From: Cyanobacteria bacterium HKST-UBA02
GTDB lineage: Bacteria; Cyanobacteriota; Vampirovibrionia; Obscuribacterales; Obscuribacteraceae
Assembly: GCA_020431945.1 (NCBI GenBank)
Contig: JAGQHH010000275.1
Coordinates: 1-16,239, forward strand
Direction: 5' to 3'
Length of the DNA stretch: 16,239 bases
Below the pieces are notes generated by a model that saw only the letters and a list, made by a program, of their open reading frames with translations, did no database searches and had not been told where the DNA came from. The position numbers and the translations under genes were made by a program. Below, piece after piece: positions 7,297 through 14,340 of this stretch (the stretch's first letter is position 1; each line of letters begins with the position of its first letter).

Positions 7297-8088
7297 TTAT
7301 TTCTGACTCAATTTGTAAGAGAGCGGTCTGCTCAATATCCAGATCCCGTTCTGGCTGCCCTGGGTGTAAGAGCCAACCAGCATATCGCCCCCGACATGAG
7401 TGTCGGGTCTGAATATCGCTTCGCCGGAAGTCTTGTTCCAGGGCGCGAAATATTCGAGCTTCATGAAACCGCCACTGGGATTTTTCATGAAACTGCCTTT
7501 CTTGATCTGTCCGAGCTTGCCGTCCTGTCTTTTGAAGGTCCCTTTGAAGCCGATCACCGCACCAAGAGTGGTGCCTTCCAGATTGACCTCGCCGAAAGTC
7601 GAGTCCCATTTGCCAAGCACCTGAAAATTCTTGGAGCCTCTCTTTGTCAGGGGTCCCCTGGCGTGGGGCAGCTCGCCCTGAACCAGGCCGAGGGTGCCTG
7701 TTTTCTTGGTGAGCACCCAGTCTCCGGATTGCCCGGCCTCGAAGTACCGGCCGACTATCTTGTTTTCCGCCGGTCGCACCGCCATCTCGGCAAAGCCGTA
7801 AATCTGGCGCCAGGGCATGTAATACTCGAAGCTCAGAAGACCGGAGCCTTTATTGGGATTGAGCCTGCCATAGACAATCTGTCCCTGGTTGTCGCCGTTC
7901 TGCCAGGTACCGGTTACCACGACTTCACCGGTATCATCCTTGCCATCCATCTTGAGAGTCATCGGTCCGAAAGACGAGTCCCAGGTGCCTCCGATGTCGT
8001 AGATGGCGCTTGCAGCCCGGGCGCTGCCCGGAAATCCCAGAACTGAAATTCCCAGAATGAGAATCGATAGAATTGCGATGCGGTGCAT
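7297..8088 (-). CDS. Exported protein with two tandem ~100-residue repeats (263 aa)
   Basis: A clear signal peptide (MHRIAILSILILGISVLGF, cleavage about after SARA, residue 25) precedes two homologous modules. They run at about 30-128 and 155-254, each with the order GxWDSxFG, GQIxxG, SGxxxxEYxxPW, a Gly-Ala-RP strand, and a closing VGxYxxGxxxGxWxL. The Gly/Trp/Tyr-rich alternating pattern suggests antiparallel β structure, perhaps a small β-barrel or lipocalin-like unit; I do not recognise a named family. The linker (about 129-154) is basic and Gly-rich. A good Shine-Dalgarno (AGGAG, 8 nt spacing) picks the ATG at 8088 over an upstream in-frame start. It lies 29 bp downstream of the GT4 gene and is probably co-transcribed with it, suggesting a surface or periplasmic role. 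Confidence 0.75.
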   Translation of the reverse strand: MHRIAILSILILGISVLGFPGSARAASAIYDIGGTWDSSFGPMTLKMDGKDDTGEVVVTGTWQNGDNQGQIVYGRLNPNKGSGLLSFEYYMPWRQIYGFAEMAVRPAENKIVGRYFEAGQSGDWVLTKKTGTLGLVQGELPHARGPLTKRGSKNFQVLGKWDSTFGEVNLEGTTLGAVIGFKGTFKRQDGKLGQIKKGSFMKNPSGGFMKLEYFAPWNKTSGEAIFRPDTHVGGDMLVGSYTQGSQNGIWILSRPLSYKLSQK

Positions 8089-8117
8089 GCGTGGCGCTCC
8101 TGCTAGAGGGTCCTGAA

Positions 8118-9185
8118 TCACTTCAGTATAAACGCTCGATCCTCTTTGAGCAGTTCTTGAAAAATATCGACATAAGAAGCCGCCATTTTCTCTTTGCTGA
8201 AAAGCATCTCCACCCGCTTGCGGCAGGTCTCGGGTTTTATCGACTCGATCTCCGGAAAACGCTCGGCCAGCTCATCCACAGATTGCCCGATAACGGCGGT
8301 CTCGCCGTCCGAGAGCACTTCGCAGACCGAGCCCCGGGCAAGAGCCAGGCATGGAGTTCCGCAGGCGAGAGCTTCGGCCATGACAAGTCCGAATGGCTCA
8401 TCGAAATTGATCGGATAAGTGACGGCAATGGCGCCGGAGTAGAGCTCTTGTTTTTCCCGGGCGCCGACCTCGCCGACATACTCTATCTTGCCGTCGAGTC
8501 CTGGTTTGACATGCTCGTCGAAATAAGCCTGATCGCGCCGGTCTACTTTGCCGGCGATCTTCAGAGGAAGACCCAGTCGCCGGGCCAGCTCGATGGATTC
8601 ACTGGTGCCTTTGTCGTGACAGATACGTCCGAGAAATAGCAGGAACTCTCGCTTTCTTGTTGTGTCGAGCTCGTAGGAGTCCAGATTGATGCCATTATAA
8701 ATGGTGGCAACATAATTGAGATCGTCCGGATGATTCAGCCGCCGGTAGGCATCACTGATGGAGATAAAAGGGAGATGCCCGTACCGAAAGTAGATGTCCT
8801 TGCAGTAGTCTCTCACCGGGTTGTGGTTGGTGGTGACACAGGGAACTCCCCGGTCCCGGGCGATCCGATCGAGGGCCGGGAGCGCCGACCAGCTCATGTG
8901 GTTGTGGATGATATCGAACTCGCCGGCCATCTTCTCGAGCTCGATGAGAGTGCGCATGTCATAGGCGGCCCAGCGGGATTGAGGGATGTCCGGATCGGTG
9001 CGCAGGCTCTTATCGGTAATGCTCACCAGTCTGGCGCCGGTCTTCGAGTCGCCGCTGGCGAAAAGCGTCACTTCGTGACCCTGTTTCAAAAGCTCGGCGG
9101 TGAGCAGATCGACCACGATCTCCGTACCGCCGTATCCATGAGGGGGCACGCTTTCTACAGATGAGGCCAGTTGAGCGATTCGCAT
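8118..9185 (-). CDS. Glycosyltransferase family 4 (GT4, 355 aa)
   Basis: A retaining GT-B fold glycosyltransferase that uses a nucleotide sugar, probably cytosolic and membrane-associated, acting in polysaccharide, glycolipid or small glycoside synthesis. The N-terminal acceptor domain has PPHGYGGTE (14-22) and HNHMSWSALP (94-103). The C-terminal donor domain has LGRICHDKG (185-193; R187 and K192 typically bind the donor phosphates) and the EX7E motif in DEPFGLVMAEALACG (E263, E271). Length is normal. The Shine-Dalgarno AAGGGA before the ATG is good. It is followed after 29 bp by the two-repeat exported protein gene and is divergent from the thioredoxin-like gene. The sugar and acceptor cannot be read from sequence. 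Confidence 0.88.
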   Translation of the reverse strand: MRIAQLASSVESVPPHGYGGTEIVVDLLTAELLKQGHEVTLFASGDSKTGARLVSITDKSLRTDPDIPQSRWAAYDMRTLIELEKMAGEFDIIHNHMSWSALPALDRIARDRGVPCVTTNHNPVRDYCKDIYFRYGHLPFISISDAYRRLNHPDDLNYVATIYNGINLDSYELDTTRKREFLLFLGRICHDKGTSESIELARRLGLPLKIAGKVDRRDQAYFDEHVKPGLDGKIEYVGEVGAREKQELYSGAIAVTYPINFDEPFGLVMAEALACGTPCLALARGSVCEVLSDGETAVIGQSVDELAERFPEIESIKPETCRKRVEMLFSKEKMAASYVDIFQELLKEDRAFILK

Positions 9186-9197
9186 AATCGTCCCTTT

Positions 9198-9227
9198 TTG
9201 CGCTATAACTATTCAAGTCATTATACT
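9198..9227 (+). promoter_or_regulatory. Candidate promoter of the thioredoxin-like gene, overlapping a divergent -10
   Basis: TTGCGC (9198-9203, partial -35) and TATACT (9222-9227, 5/6 -10) are separated by 18 bp and lie 15 nt before the ATG at 9243, leaving room for the GGAG Shine-Dalgarno. On the other strand the same bases give a perfect TATAAT (9225-9220) facing the GT4 gene at 9185. The two -10 boxes overlap, so the divergent genes may compete for polymerase. Confidence 0.4.
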
Positions 9228-9242
9228 GATCCGGAGATTCTG

Positions 9243-9689
9243 ATGTCTGCCATCAAACTCGTTGTCTCTTTTCTTGCCGTCCTCATGATATCCACGGTCT
9301 TTCTCGCGCCGCTCCAGTGCAGCGCCGAGCCTGCAGTGAGCTGGCAGGAGAGCTTGAAGACCAGCGTTCCTGTGGCGGCAAAGGCGAAGAAAAGCATATT
9401 CGTTTTTCTCTACGACTCGAGTTGCGGCGTCTGCAAGCGGCTCGAATCGCAGCTCTTCGTAGAGGACGAGGTGGCGAAATATCTGGGAGATCGTTTCGTC
9501 TGTGTCAGGCTCGAGTTTCACGAAGAGGAAGGCAAAGCCCTGGTGAAGCAGTATGGTATTCGCGGAGTGCCCTGCCTGATGGTCTTCGGACCGGACGGAA
9601 AGCTGCGTGCCTTCAAGAGCTGTGCTCCCAATAATGCTGAAGAGTTCGTCGAGCGGGTCGATCAGCTCGATGAAGGAAAGAGTATCTGA
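9243..9689 (+). CDS. Exported thioredoxin-fold protein with CGVC motif (148 aa)
   Basis: An N-terminal signal peptide (KLVVSFLAVLMISTVFLAPL, likely cleavage after CSA near 28) precedes a thioredoxin domain. FVFLYDSSCGVCKRLE carries the redox pair C61-C64, and GIRGVPCLMVF has the cis-Pro at P110. EVAKYLGDRFVCVRLEF between them resembles the thioredoxin_7/DsbD-C-terminal-like subgroup. It probably acts outside the cytoplasmic membrane as a thiol-disulfide reductase or isomerase; the CGVC dipeptide differs from DsbA (CPHC) and thioredoxin (CGPC). C87, C111 and C127 are additional Cys residues. The ATG is supported by GGAG 7 nt upstream. The gene ends 2 bp from the convergent binding-protein gene; that protein has conserved cysteines, so a functional tie is possible but unproven. 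Confidence 0.85.
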   Translation: MSAIKLVVSFLAVLMISTVFLAPLQCSAEPAVSWQESLKTSVPVAAKAKKSIFVFLYDSSCGVCKRLESQLFVEDEVAKYLGDRFVCVRLEFHEEEGKALVKQYGIRGVPCLMVFGPDGKLRAFKSCAPNNAEEFVERVDQLDEGKSI

Positions 9690-9691
9690 GA

Positions 9692-10555
9692 TTATCTCGA
9701 TAGGGCTCTGCGATAAGGTTCCGCCGTCCGGTAGAGGATGCCCGGTGCCGGCTCGTGGTGCTCTATTATCCTGTCCAGGGCACCGCTGTTATTGAGCTGA
9801 GAAAGCGCCGTGTCGATCATCTCTTTGAATTCCATCTGACCCCGCCTGAACAGCCAGCAGTTGGGGAAAACCCGGACCGGAGCGCCTACGCGGCGGACCG
9901 AGCCGGGATTGCTCTTGATGAAGAGAGCGGCGTCGGCGGGCTCGGTGAAAGTGGCATCGGCCTTGCCGGTGGACACAGTGAGCAAGAGCTGTCCAAATTC
10001 GGTCATCTGTGGCAGTGAAAGACGCTTTACCTCAGGATAGTCTTCCTGGGCAATGATCTCGGCGGTCGCACCGTCTATAGTGGCGATGGTGAATTGTTTG
10101 GAATTCAGTCCGGAGATGTCGCCGTCGAACCTCCTGTCTCCTTCTTTCACATAGGCGCAAACTGGGCTGAAATATAGAGGATCGCTGAAGTCGACTATTC
10201 TGGCCCGATTAGCTGTTGCCCAGACAGGTGTCGCCACTATGTCGTAACGGTTGGTCTCGAGTCCTTCGATCATGGTTCCCCAGCCCACTTCTTCGGTCCA
10301 TTCGATGGCGAGACCGAGGTTGCCGGCAACCAGCTCCAGGGCCTCGATGCCGATGCCGGAGAGCTTGCCGGTATTGGGATCTTTCATGCAGCCCGGATTA
10401 TAGAGGGCATAGGCGCAGCGAAGCTTGCCGCTGCCGGTGACACGATCGTAGACGGACGTAGCAGCTCTTGATTCTTTCGAGTCTCCGGAATTGGAGGAGA
10501 AGAAGAAAGCCGGAATCACTAGAACTATGAGTGTAAGGAGAATCCCAGGCCTCAC
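9692..10555 (-). CDS. Amino-acid-type ABC substrate-binding protein, second tandem copy (287 aa, GTG start)
   Basis: A periplasmic-binding fold of the SBP_bac_3 class. LSGIGIEAL, GWGTMIEGLETNRYDIVATP and ANRARIVDFSDPLYFSP are the classic segments, with R117 at the usual carboxylate-binding Arg. The N-terminus is a hydrophobic export signal (MRPGILLTLIVLVIPAFFF) with no lipobox, so the protein is either cleaved after about residue 32 or membrane-anchored. It closely parallels the gene upstream along its full length. C47, C56 and C233 are shared between both copies and are not part of the usual family pattern. The start is GTG within a GTGA overlap with the upstream gene, with AGGGGA as Shine-Dalgarno. 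It is the last gene of the importer operon. Ligand unknown. Confidence 0.88.
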   Translation of the reverse strand: MRPGILLTLIVLVIPAFFFSSNSGDSKESRAATSVYDRVTGSGKLRCAYALYNPGCMKDPNTGKLSGIGIEALELVAGNLGLAIEWTEEVGWGTMIEGLETNRYDIVATPVWATANRARIVDFSDPLYFSPVCAYVKEGDRRFDGDISGLNSKQFTIATIDGATAEIIAQEDYPEVKRLSLPQMTEFGQLLLTVSTGKADATFTEPADAALFIKSNPGSVRRVGAPVRVFPNCWLFRRGQMEFKEMIDTALSQLNNSGALDRIIEHHEPAPGILYRTAEPYRRALSR

Positions 10556-11436
10556 TGCGAGGTCCCCTGTCCGGCAGGTACTCTATACGGCAGAGCCGTC
10601 CGGTAGAGAGTGTTTGGCGAAGGCTCGTATCCGGCCAGGATCTTTTCCATGGCACCACTATTGATGAGCTGCGCCAGCGCGGTATCGAGCATATTCTTGA
10701 ACTCCATCTGACCGCGCTTGAACATCCAGCAGTTGGAGAAGACTCTTATAGGTCTGTCGGTTTTGACAATCTCTACTTTGCCGGGATTGTTCTCGATATA
10801 AGCAGCCGCCGAAGCGGGCTCCATGAAAGTGACGTCGGCTTTGCCGGTGTCCACGGTGAGGAGCATCTGGGCCAGGTCCGTGAGCTGGGGAAGCGATACG
10901 GTCTTGGCTTTCGGGAAGTCTTCTCGGGCGATGATCTCGGCGGTCTCGCCATCGATGGTGGCGATGGAAAAATCAGGCGAGTTCAGTTTGCTCAGGTTGC
11001 CGTTGCCGAAGCGCTGGTCTCCTTTGCGGGCGTAGACGAAGATCGGGCTGAAAAAGAGTGGATCGCTGAAATCAGCTTGCTTGGCCCGGTTCGCATTGGT
11101 CCAGATGGGAGTGCTCACTATGTCGTAGCGATTGGTTTGCAAGCCCTCGATCATCGATCCCCAGCCCACTTCTTCCACGAACTCTATTTCGAGGCCGAGA
11201 TTCTTAGCCACCGCCTTCAGTGCGTCGGTGCCGATACCCGAGAGCTCGCCGGAATTCGGATCTTTCAGGCAGCCGGGGGTGTAGACGACATACCCGCAAC
11301 GGATCTTTCCCTTGCTCATGACCCGGTCGTAGACCGTCTGCTCGACAGGCGCGGTCGCCACCGAAGTGCCGGCGCAGCCATGAAGAATGAGACACGCCAT
11401 CAGTGCCGCGACGGGCAGGACCCTGCTGAGAATCAT
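10552..11436 (-). CDS. Amino-acid-type ABC substrate-binding lipoprotein, first tandem copy (294 aa)
   Basis: Signal sequence with a lipobox (LHGC, lipidated C21), so it should be membrane-anchored outside the cytoplasm and deliver ligand to the permease encoded upstream. The SBP_bac_3 pattern is visible: IRCGYVVYTPGC, LSGIGTDAL, GWGSMIEGLQTNRYDIVSTP, ANRAKQADFSDPLFFSP with R117, and IATIDGETAEII in the second lobe. The position where amino-acid binders usually carry an Asp in the second lobe reads Glu-Pro (TFMEP), as in its twin. Shared cysteines are C47, C56 and C236. It lies 11 bp after the ATPase gene with AGAGGA 8 nt before the ATG. This is the ancestral-looking copy; the twin follows with a 4-nt overlap. 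Confidence 0.9.
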   Translation of the reverse strand: MILSRVLPVAALMACLILHGCAGTSVATAPVEQTVYDRVMSKGKIRCGYVVYTPGCLKDPNSGELSGIGTDALKAVAKNLGLEIEFVEEVGWGSMIEGLQTNRYDIVSTPIWTNANRAKQADFSDPLFFSPIFVYARKGDQRFGNGNLSKLNSPDFSIATIDGETAEIIAREDFPKAKTVSLPQLTDLAQMLLTVDTGKADVTFMEPASAAAYIENNPGKVEIVKTDRPIRVFSNCWMFKRGQMEFKNMLDTALAQLINSGAMEKILAGYEPSPNTLYRTALPYRVPAGQGTSQ

Positions 11437-11447
11437 TTATATTTCCT

Positions 11448-12176
11448 CTAAGATGCCGACTCGATGAGAGACAGAAACGATCGAATTCTCTCATGTTTGG
11501 GTGAGACCAGCACCTCTTTGCCTCCATCCTCGATAATCTTGCCGCCTTCCATGAAGATCACATGGTCGGCTGCGTCCCGGGCGAAATGAAGGAGATGGGT
11601 CACGGTCAGGATACCGATGCCTTTGGCTGCCAGGTCTTTGAGATGGTTGAGAATGACCGCCACCTGCTCGACATCAAGGGATGAGGTCACCTCATCGAGA
11701 AGCATATATTTCGGCTCGAGAAGCAAGGCCCGAGCCAGGGCTACCCGCTGTCTCTGCCCCATGGAGGTCTCATTGGGATAACGATGGATGAATTTCTCCA
11801 TTTGAAAGACGGCGATGAGCTCGTCGAGTTTTTCTTTTGGTGGAACGATCCCGCGAGATGTGAGGGGCAGAGTGATGTTCTGCAAGAGGGTCAGGTGCGG
11901 CCAGAGGAAGAGTTGTTGAAAAACCACAGTGAGACCGGGCCAGGGAGGGTCGATGATTTTTCCGTCTTTGACAGGAAATTGATAGAGCTTTTCATCCACG
12001 CTGATTTCGCCTGAGTCTGCCGGCTCGAGAAGGGCAAGAAGCTTGAGCAGAGTGGTCTTGCCCGAGCCGCTGGGGCCGATGATCACCGAGATCTTGCCAG
12101 GCTCCAGGGACAGGTCCACCCCGTCGATGATGCGGGTGTCTCCGTAGGACTTCACAAGATTCTTTCCTTCGAGCAT
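11448..12176 (-). CDS. ABC transporter ATPase, polar amino acid type (242 aa)
   Basis: The ATP-hydrolysing subunit of the importer, cytoplasmic face of the membrane. Walker A GPSGSGKT at 34-41, Q-loop Q87 in VVFQQLFLWPHLTLLQN, Walker B YMLLDE at 157-162, D-loop SSLD and switch H194 (VTHLLHF) are present, as in the GlnQ/HisP group. Two departures: the LSGGQ signature reads TSMGQ (137-141), and the usual DEPTSALD reads DEVTSSLD. The essential Ser, Gly and Gln remain, so activity is likely. The stretch 62-80 (KLYQFPVKDGKIIDPPWPG) is a small insertion also seen in some amino-acid ATPases. The gap to the permease gene is 3 bp, with GGAG about 10 nt before the ATG. Confidence 0.92.
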   Translation of the reverse strand: MLEGKNLVKSYGDTRIIDGVDLSLEPGKISVIIGPSGSGKTTLLKLLALLEPADSGEISVDEKLYQFPVKDGKIIDPPWPGLTVVFQQLFLWPHLTLLQNITLPLTSRGIVPPKEKLDELIAVFQMEKFIHRYPNETSMGQRQRVALARALLLEPKYMLLDEVTSSLDVEQVAVILNHLKDLAAKGIGILTVTHLLHFARDAADHVIFMEGGKIIEDGGKEVLVSPKHERIRSFLSLIESAS

Positions 12177-12179
12177 CTC

Positions 12180-12845
12180 TTAGCGCTCCGAGAAATCGCG
12201 GGTGAATCTGGCTTTCAGCCAGAGCGCCAGACCGTTGAGAGGCAGACAGATGATCAGGAAGAGAAGCCCCAGGGCTGTGTAAATCTCGATCGGCTTATAG
12301 ATCTGCGAGTTGACCTGTTGCGCTACACGAAAGATCTCGTTGACCGAGATCAAGCTGGCGAAGAGAGTCGCTTGCAGGATATTCACCTGGATCATGAGCA
12401 GGACTGGAATCGCCTGTCTCAAGATGATCGGAAGCTGGATATGGACAAGTATCTGATTCGAGGTCATGCCGCAGACTTGAGCGGCGGTCACATATTGTCT
12501 GGGGAAATCCGAGAGGACACCCCGCACCACATCTGCTACCGCAAACATATTGATGATGGCGAGGGTAGCGACCGCGGTAATGAAAGGATCGATCACCACC
12601 GAGAGCATCGCCTGCAGGGGATAGTGCAGCCAGAAGAGGAAGACCAGGATGGGGATTCCGGAAAGGATGAAAGAAAGCGCTCGGGTCGGCATGCCCACAG
12701 CCAGCCGGTATTTGGCCCCGAGGGCGCCCAGAATAGAGCCGAGACCCAGACCGATGGACCAGACGAAAAGAGCCAGCTTGAAAGTGGTGAACAAACCGTC
12801 TGAAAAGGCTTGTTGATACTTGATCAGGATATCAAGGACTGTCAT
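12180..12845 (-). CDS. ABC transporter permease, polar amino acid type (HisM/GlnP-like, 221 aa)
   Basis: About five membrane helices (roughly 20-42, 56-76, 88-108, 147-168, 187-210), as in amino-acid importer permeases. The N-terminal GLFTTFKLALFVWSIGLGLG resembles the conserved first helix. The cytoplasmic coupling loop TAAQVCGMTSNQILVHIQLP (120-139) is an EAA loop with its Gly (G126) kept but the Glu replaced. Only one permease gene is present, so it probably works as a homodimer. I chose the ATG at 12845 (MTVLDILIKY) over a TTG 69 nt upstream, which reaches into the preceding gap. There is no Shine-Dalgarno, but a -10-like TATACT lies 12 nt upstream. It is the first gene of the importer operon. 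Confidence 0.9.
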   Translation of the reverse strand: MTVLDILIKYQQAFSDGLFTTFKLALFVWSIGLGLGSILGALGAKYRLAVGMPTRALSFILSGIPILVFLFWLHYPLQAMLSVVIDPFITAVATLAIINMFAVADVVRGVLSDFPRQYVTAAQVCGMTSNQILVHIQLPIILRQAIPVLLMIQVNILQATLFASLISVNEIFRVAQQVNSQIYKPIEIYTALGLLFLIICLPLNGLALWLKARFTRDFSER

Positions 12846-12857
12846 GGGGGACCCGGT

Positions 12858-12882
12858 AGTATAAGATCGATGACTGAGTATA
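12858..12882 (-). promoter_or_regulatory. Twin -10-like boxes upstream of the importer operon
   Basis: On the minus strand TATACT occurs twice, at 12882-12877 and 12863-12858 (5/6 to consensus each), 19 bp apart, in the 55-bp gap before the permease ATG. The nearer box predicts a leader of only about 5 nt; the farther about 24 nt. No convincing -35 is seen for either. The duplicate may reflect two start sites. Confidence 0.4.
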
Positions 12883-12900
12883 GCGCATAAGGAAGCTCGT

Positions 12901-13371
12901 CTAGTCGCTATCAAGAAGGGGGCTGGAGGCGAAGATCAGGCAGCCTTCTTCATCGGGTCCTTCGCCGAGCTGCTGGAAGCAGGCTTTCTCGAAACATTTG
13001 ATCGAAGCCAGGTTGTTTTCTTCAATTCCGGCTCGGAGTTCGGACACGCTACGGGCCAGTTCGGAAGTCTTGAAACTGGCCAAGAGTCTGGTGCCGTATC
13101 CGGTGCCTCGAAGTGACGGCGCGACTACCAGACCGATCCAGCCCAGGCTCTTCGCCGGGTCGATTTCGAAATCTACATAGCCGATGATCCGAGCGCCGTC
13201 TCCGGCAATCAGGCAGTGCCTGTTGTCGTCTTTTGTTGCCAGCTCGAGCATTTTGTCGGGCCAGTCGCTGCCTCCGTAGCGGGAGGATAAGGTCGGATCC
13301 TGGTGCCAGAGCCGTATCTCTTCAAGATGCGGCTCTTCAAGGGGGACAAACTCGATTCTGCTTTCTGTCAC
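12901..13371 (-). CDS. GNAT family N-acetyltransferase (156 aa, GTG start)
   Basis: A GNAT-fold acyltransferase of normal length. Visible elements are an N-terminal strand (IEFVPLEEPHLEEIRLW), β4 with GWIGLVVAPSLRGTGYGTRLL (77-97) carrying the acetyl-CoA pyrophosphate loop RGTGYG (88-93), and ENNLASIKCFEKACF (118-132), the usual α4 segment. It is cytosolic and transfers an acetyl group to an amine; the target (metabolite or protein N-terminus) is not readable. The start is GTG within a GTGA overlap with the upstream exported-protein gene, so translation is coupled. C126, C131 and C144 are unremarkable. The importer operon follows 55 bp downstream and appears to have its own promoter. Confidence 0.85.
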   Translation of the reverse strand: MTESRIEFVPLEEPHLEEIRLWHQDPTLSSRYGGSDWPDKMLELATKDDNRHCLIAGDGARIIGYVDFEIDPAKSLGWIGLVVAPSLRGTGYGTRLLASFKTSELARSVSELRAGIEENNLASIKCFEKACFQQLGEGPDEEGCLIFASSPLLDSD

Positions 13372-13970
13372 TTCTCTTCATCGCCATAGACTATCGAATT
13401 GCTTGGAAGATCGACCAGGTAGGTCCGGTAGGGGGAAGGTCGGCCGTCAAGCCAGCGTTCCAGTCGAACGAAGACTCTGTCCGGGGAAGCATTATTGCTG
13501 ACATGATAGGAGTAATCGAGCCAGTCCTCGTCGGGTGAAGCCTGCCGGAAAGCTTTGCGTACAATTGCTATCGCCCTTTTCTCCCTGTCCTTCTCCAGAT
13601 CGCTGAGCGGTTCCGCCATGCGATCCACGGGCCAGATTTCGATTTTTTGTTGGCCGAACAGGAGCCGTTCCGTATCAGCAGGTGCCTCTATCGTGAGGTC
13701 GAAATAGGGTCCTGTGTTGAGACCGTGGGATAGATGTTTCTTTGGAATCTTGATAATCAAATCACGATTTTCCATGCTGGTTCTGGGCTTGCCACATACT
13801 CCAAAGCCGCTTTTGGCCATGCCTCGAATGCGAAACTTGCGCGGCTCCGTTTTACCGGCTTCGAATGCAGAGAGCAGTCTAATCTGTTCTCTTTCGTAGC
13901 AATCGGCTCTGGCGCTCGCAGCATTGATTGCTAACACAACCACCAAGAACGGAACGAACAAGGTTCTCAC
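13368..13970 (-). CDS. Exported protein (200 aa, GTG start), unknown function
   Basis: I place the start at a GTG forming a GTGA overlap with the upstream gene, with AAAGG 6 nt before it. This gives MRTLFVPFLVVVLAINAASARA, a good signal peptide with cleavage after residue 22, instead of a longer frame with a polar extension. The mature part begins DCYEREQIRLL and has C24 and C59 as a potential disulfide. It is a mixed charged domain with β-like segments (about 69-75, 87-97, 108-114) and a C-terminal RVFVRLERWLDGRPSPYRTYLVDL that looks like a β-hairpin. No named domain recognised. It is the middle gene of a three-gene overlapping unit with the Cys-rich protein and the GNAT enzyme. Confidence 0.72.
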   Translation of the reverse strand: MRTLFVPFLVVVLAINAASARADCYEREQIRLLSAFEAGKTEPRKFRIRGMAKSGFGVCGKPRTSMENRDLIIKIPKKHLSHGLNTGPYFDLTIEAPADTERLLFGQQKIEIWPVDRMAEPLSDLEKDREKRAIAIVRKAFRQASPDEDWLDYSYHVSNNASPDRVFVRLERWLDGRPSPYRTYLVDLPSNSIVYGDEEK

Positions 13971-14335
13971 AACGCCTTTCTGCTGCACTTGCTGCTGTAC
14001 AAATTCAAGACCTGTTCCATTCGGATTGGACCGGCGCAATCCGGCATGGTCCAGTATAGCCTCTTGTGCATCCTCCAGCCGTAGCGAATTCCTGTTCGTC
14101 TACCACCAGGAGTGTCCTGATCATAGGTATGCTCTTGAAGAATCCGCTTCATCTCGTCCGGCTCTATGGTCTCGCCCTCATACTGGCGCTGGCAGTCATG
14201 ACAGTGATAAGGCGGGGGACCATCAGCACATCCCCAAATATAACAAAAGCTGATGTAAGTGTAGTAAGCCGGGTCGTACCAGAAGTAGCCTGCCATGGTC
14301 GATGCCCAGACAATTGCCAGAAAGTATTTGGTCAT
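13967..14335 (-). CDS. Small Cys-rich exported or membrane-anchored protein (122 aa), unknown function
   Basis: A hydrophobic N-terminus (KYFLAIVWASTMAGYFWY, residues 3-20) acts as signal or anchor. A Tyr/Cys-rich stretch follows (YYTYISFCYIWGCADGPPPYHCHDCQRQY) with C31, C36 and the CHDC pair C45/C48; H44 and H46 lie beside them, so metal binding is possible. Further Cys are at 100 and 117. The C-terminal ~70 residues are polar and partly basic (GGRRTGIRYGWRMHKR). No family recognised. The ATG has no Shine-Dalgarno but a TATTAT box ends 5 nt before it. It is the first gene of a chain joined by GTGA overlaps to the exported 200-aa protein and the GNAT gene. The tandem repeat lies 44-76 bp upstream. 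Confidence 0.62.
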   Translation of the reverse strand: MTKYFLAIVWASTMAGYFWYDPAYYTYISFCYIWGCADGPPPYHCHDCQRQYEGETIEPDEMKRILQEHTYDQDTPGGRRTGIRYGWRMHKRLYWTMPDCAGPIRMEQVLNLYSSKCSRKAL

Positions 14336-14340
14336 GTTGA

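Noticed and set aside
7396..8046. 216-residue plus-strand frame opposite the two-repeat protein
   Set aside because: The minus strand has a signal peptide and internal repeats; the plus-strand frame shows neither.
8073..8639. 188-residue plus-strand frame opposite the GT4 gene
   Set aside because: The GT4 motifs (GGTE, EX7E) fix the minus strand as coding.
13971..14039. Upstream extension of the 200-aa exported protein from a TTG
   Set aside because: It would add a polar segment before the signal peptide and lies in the upstream gene; the GTG with an AAAGG Shine-Dalgarno fits better.
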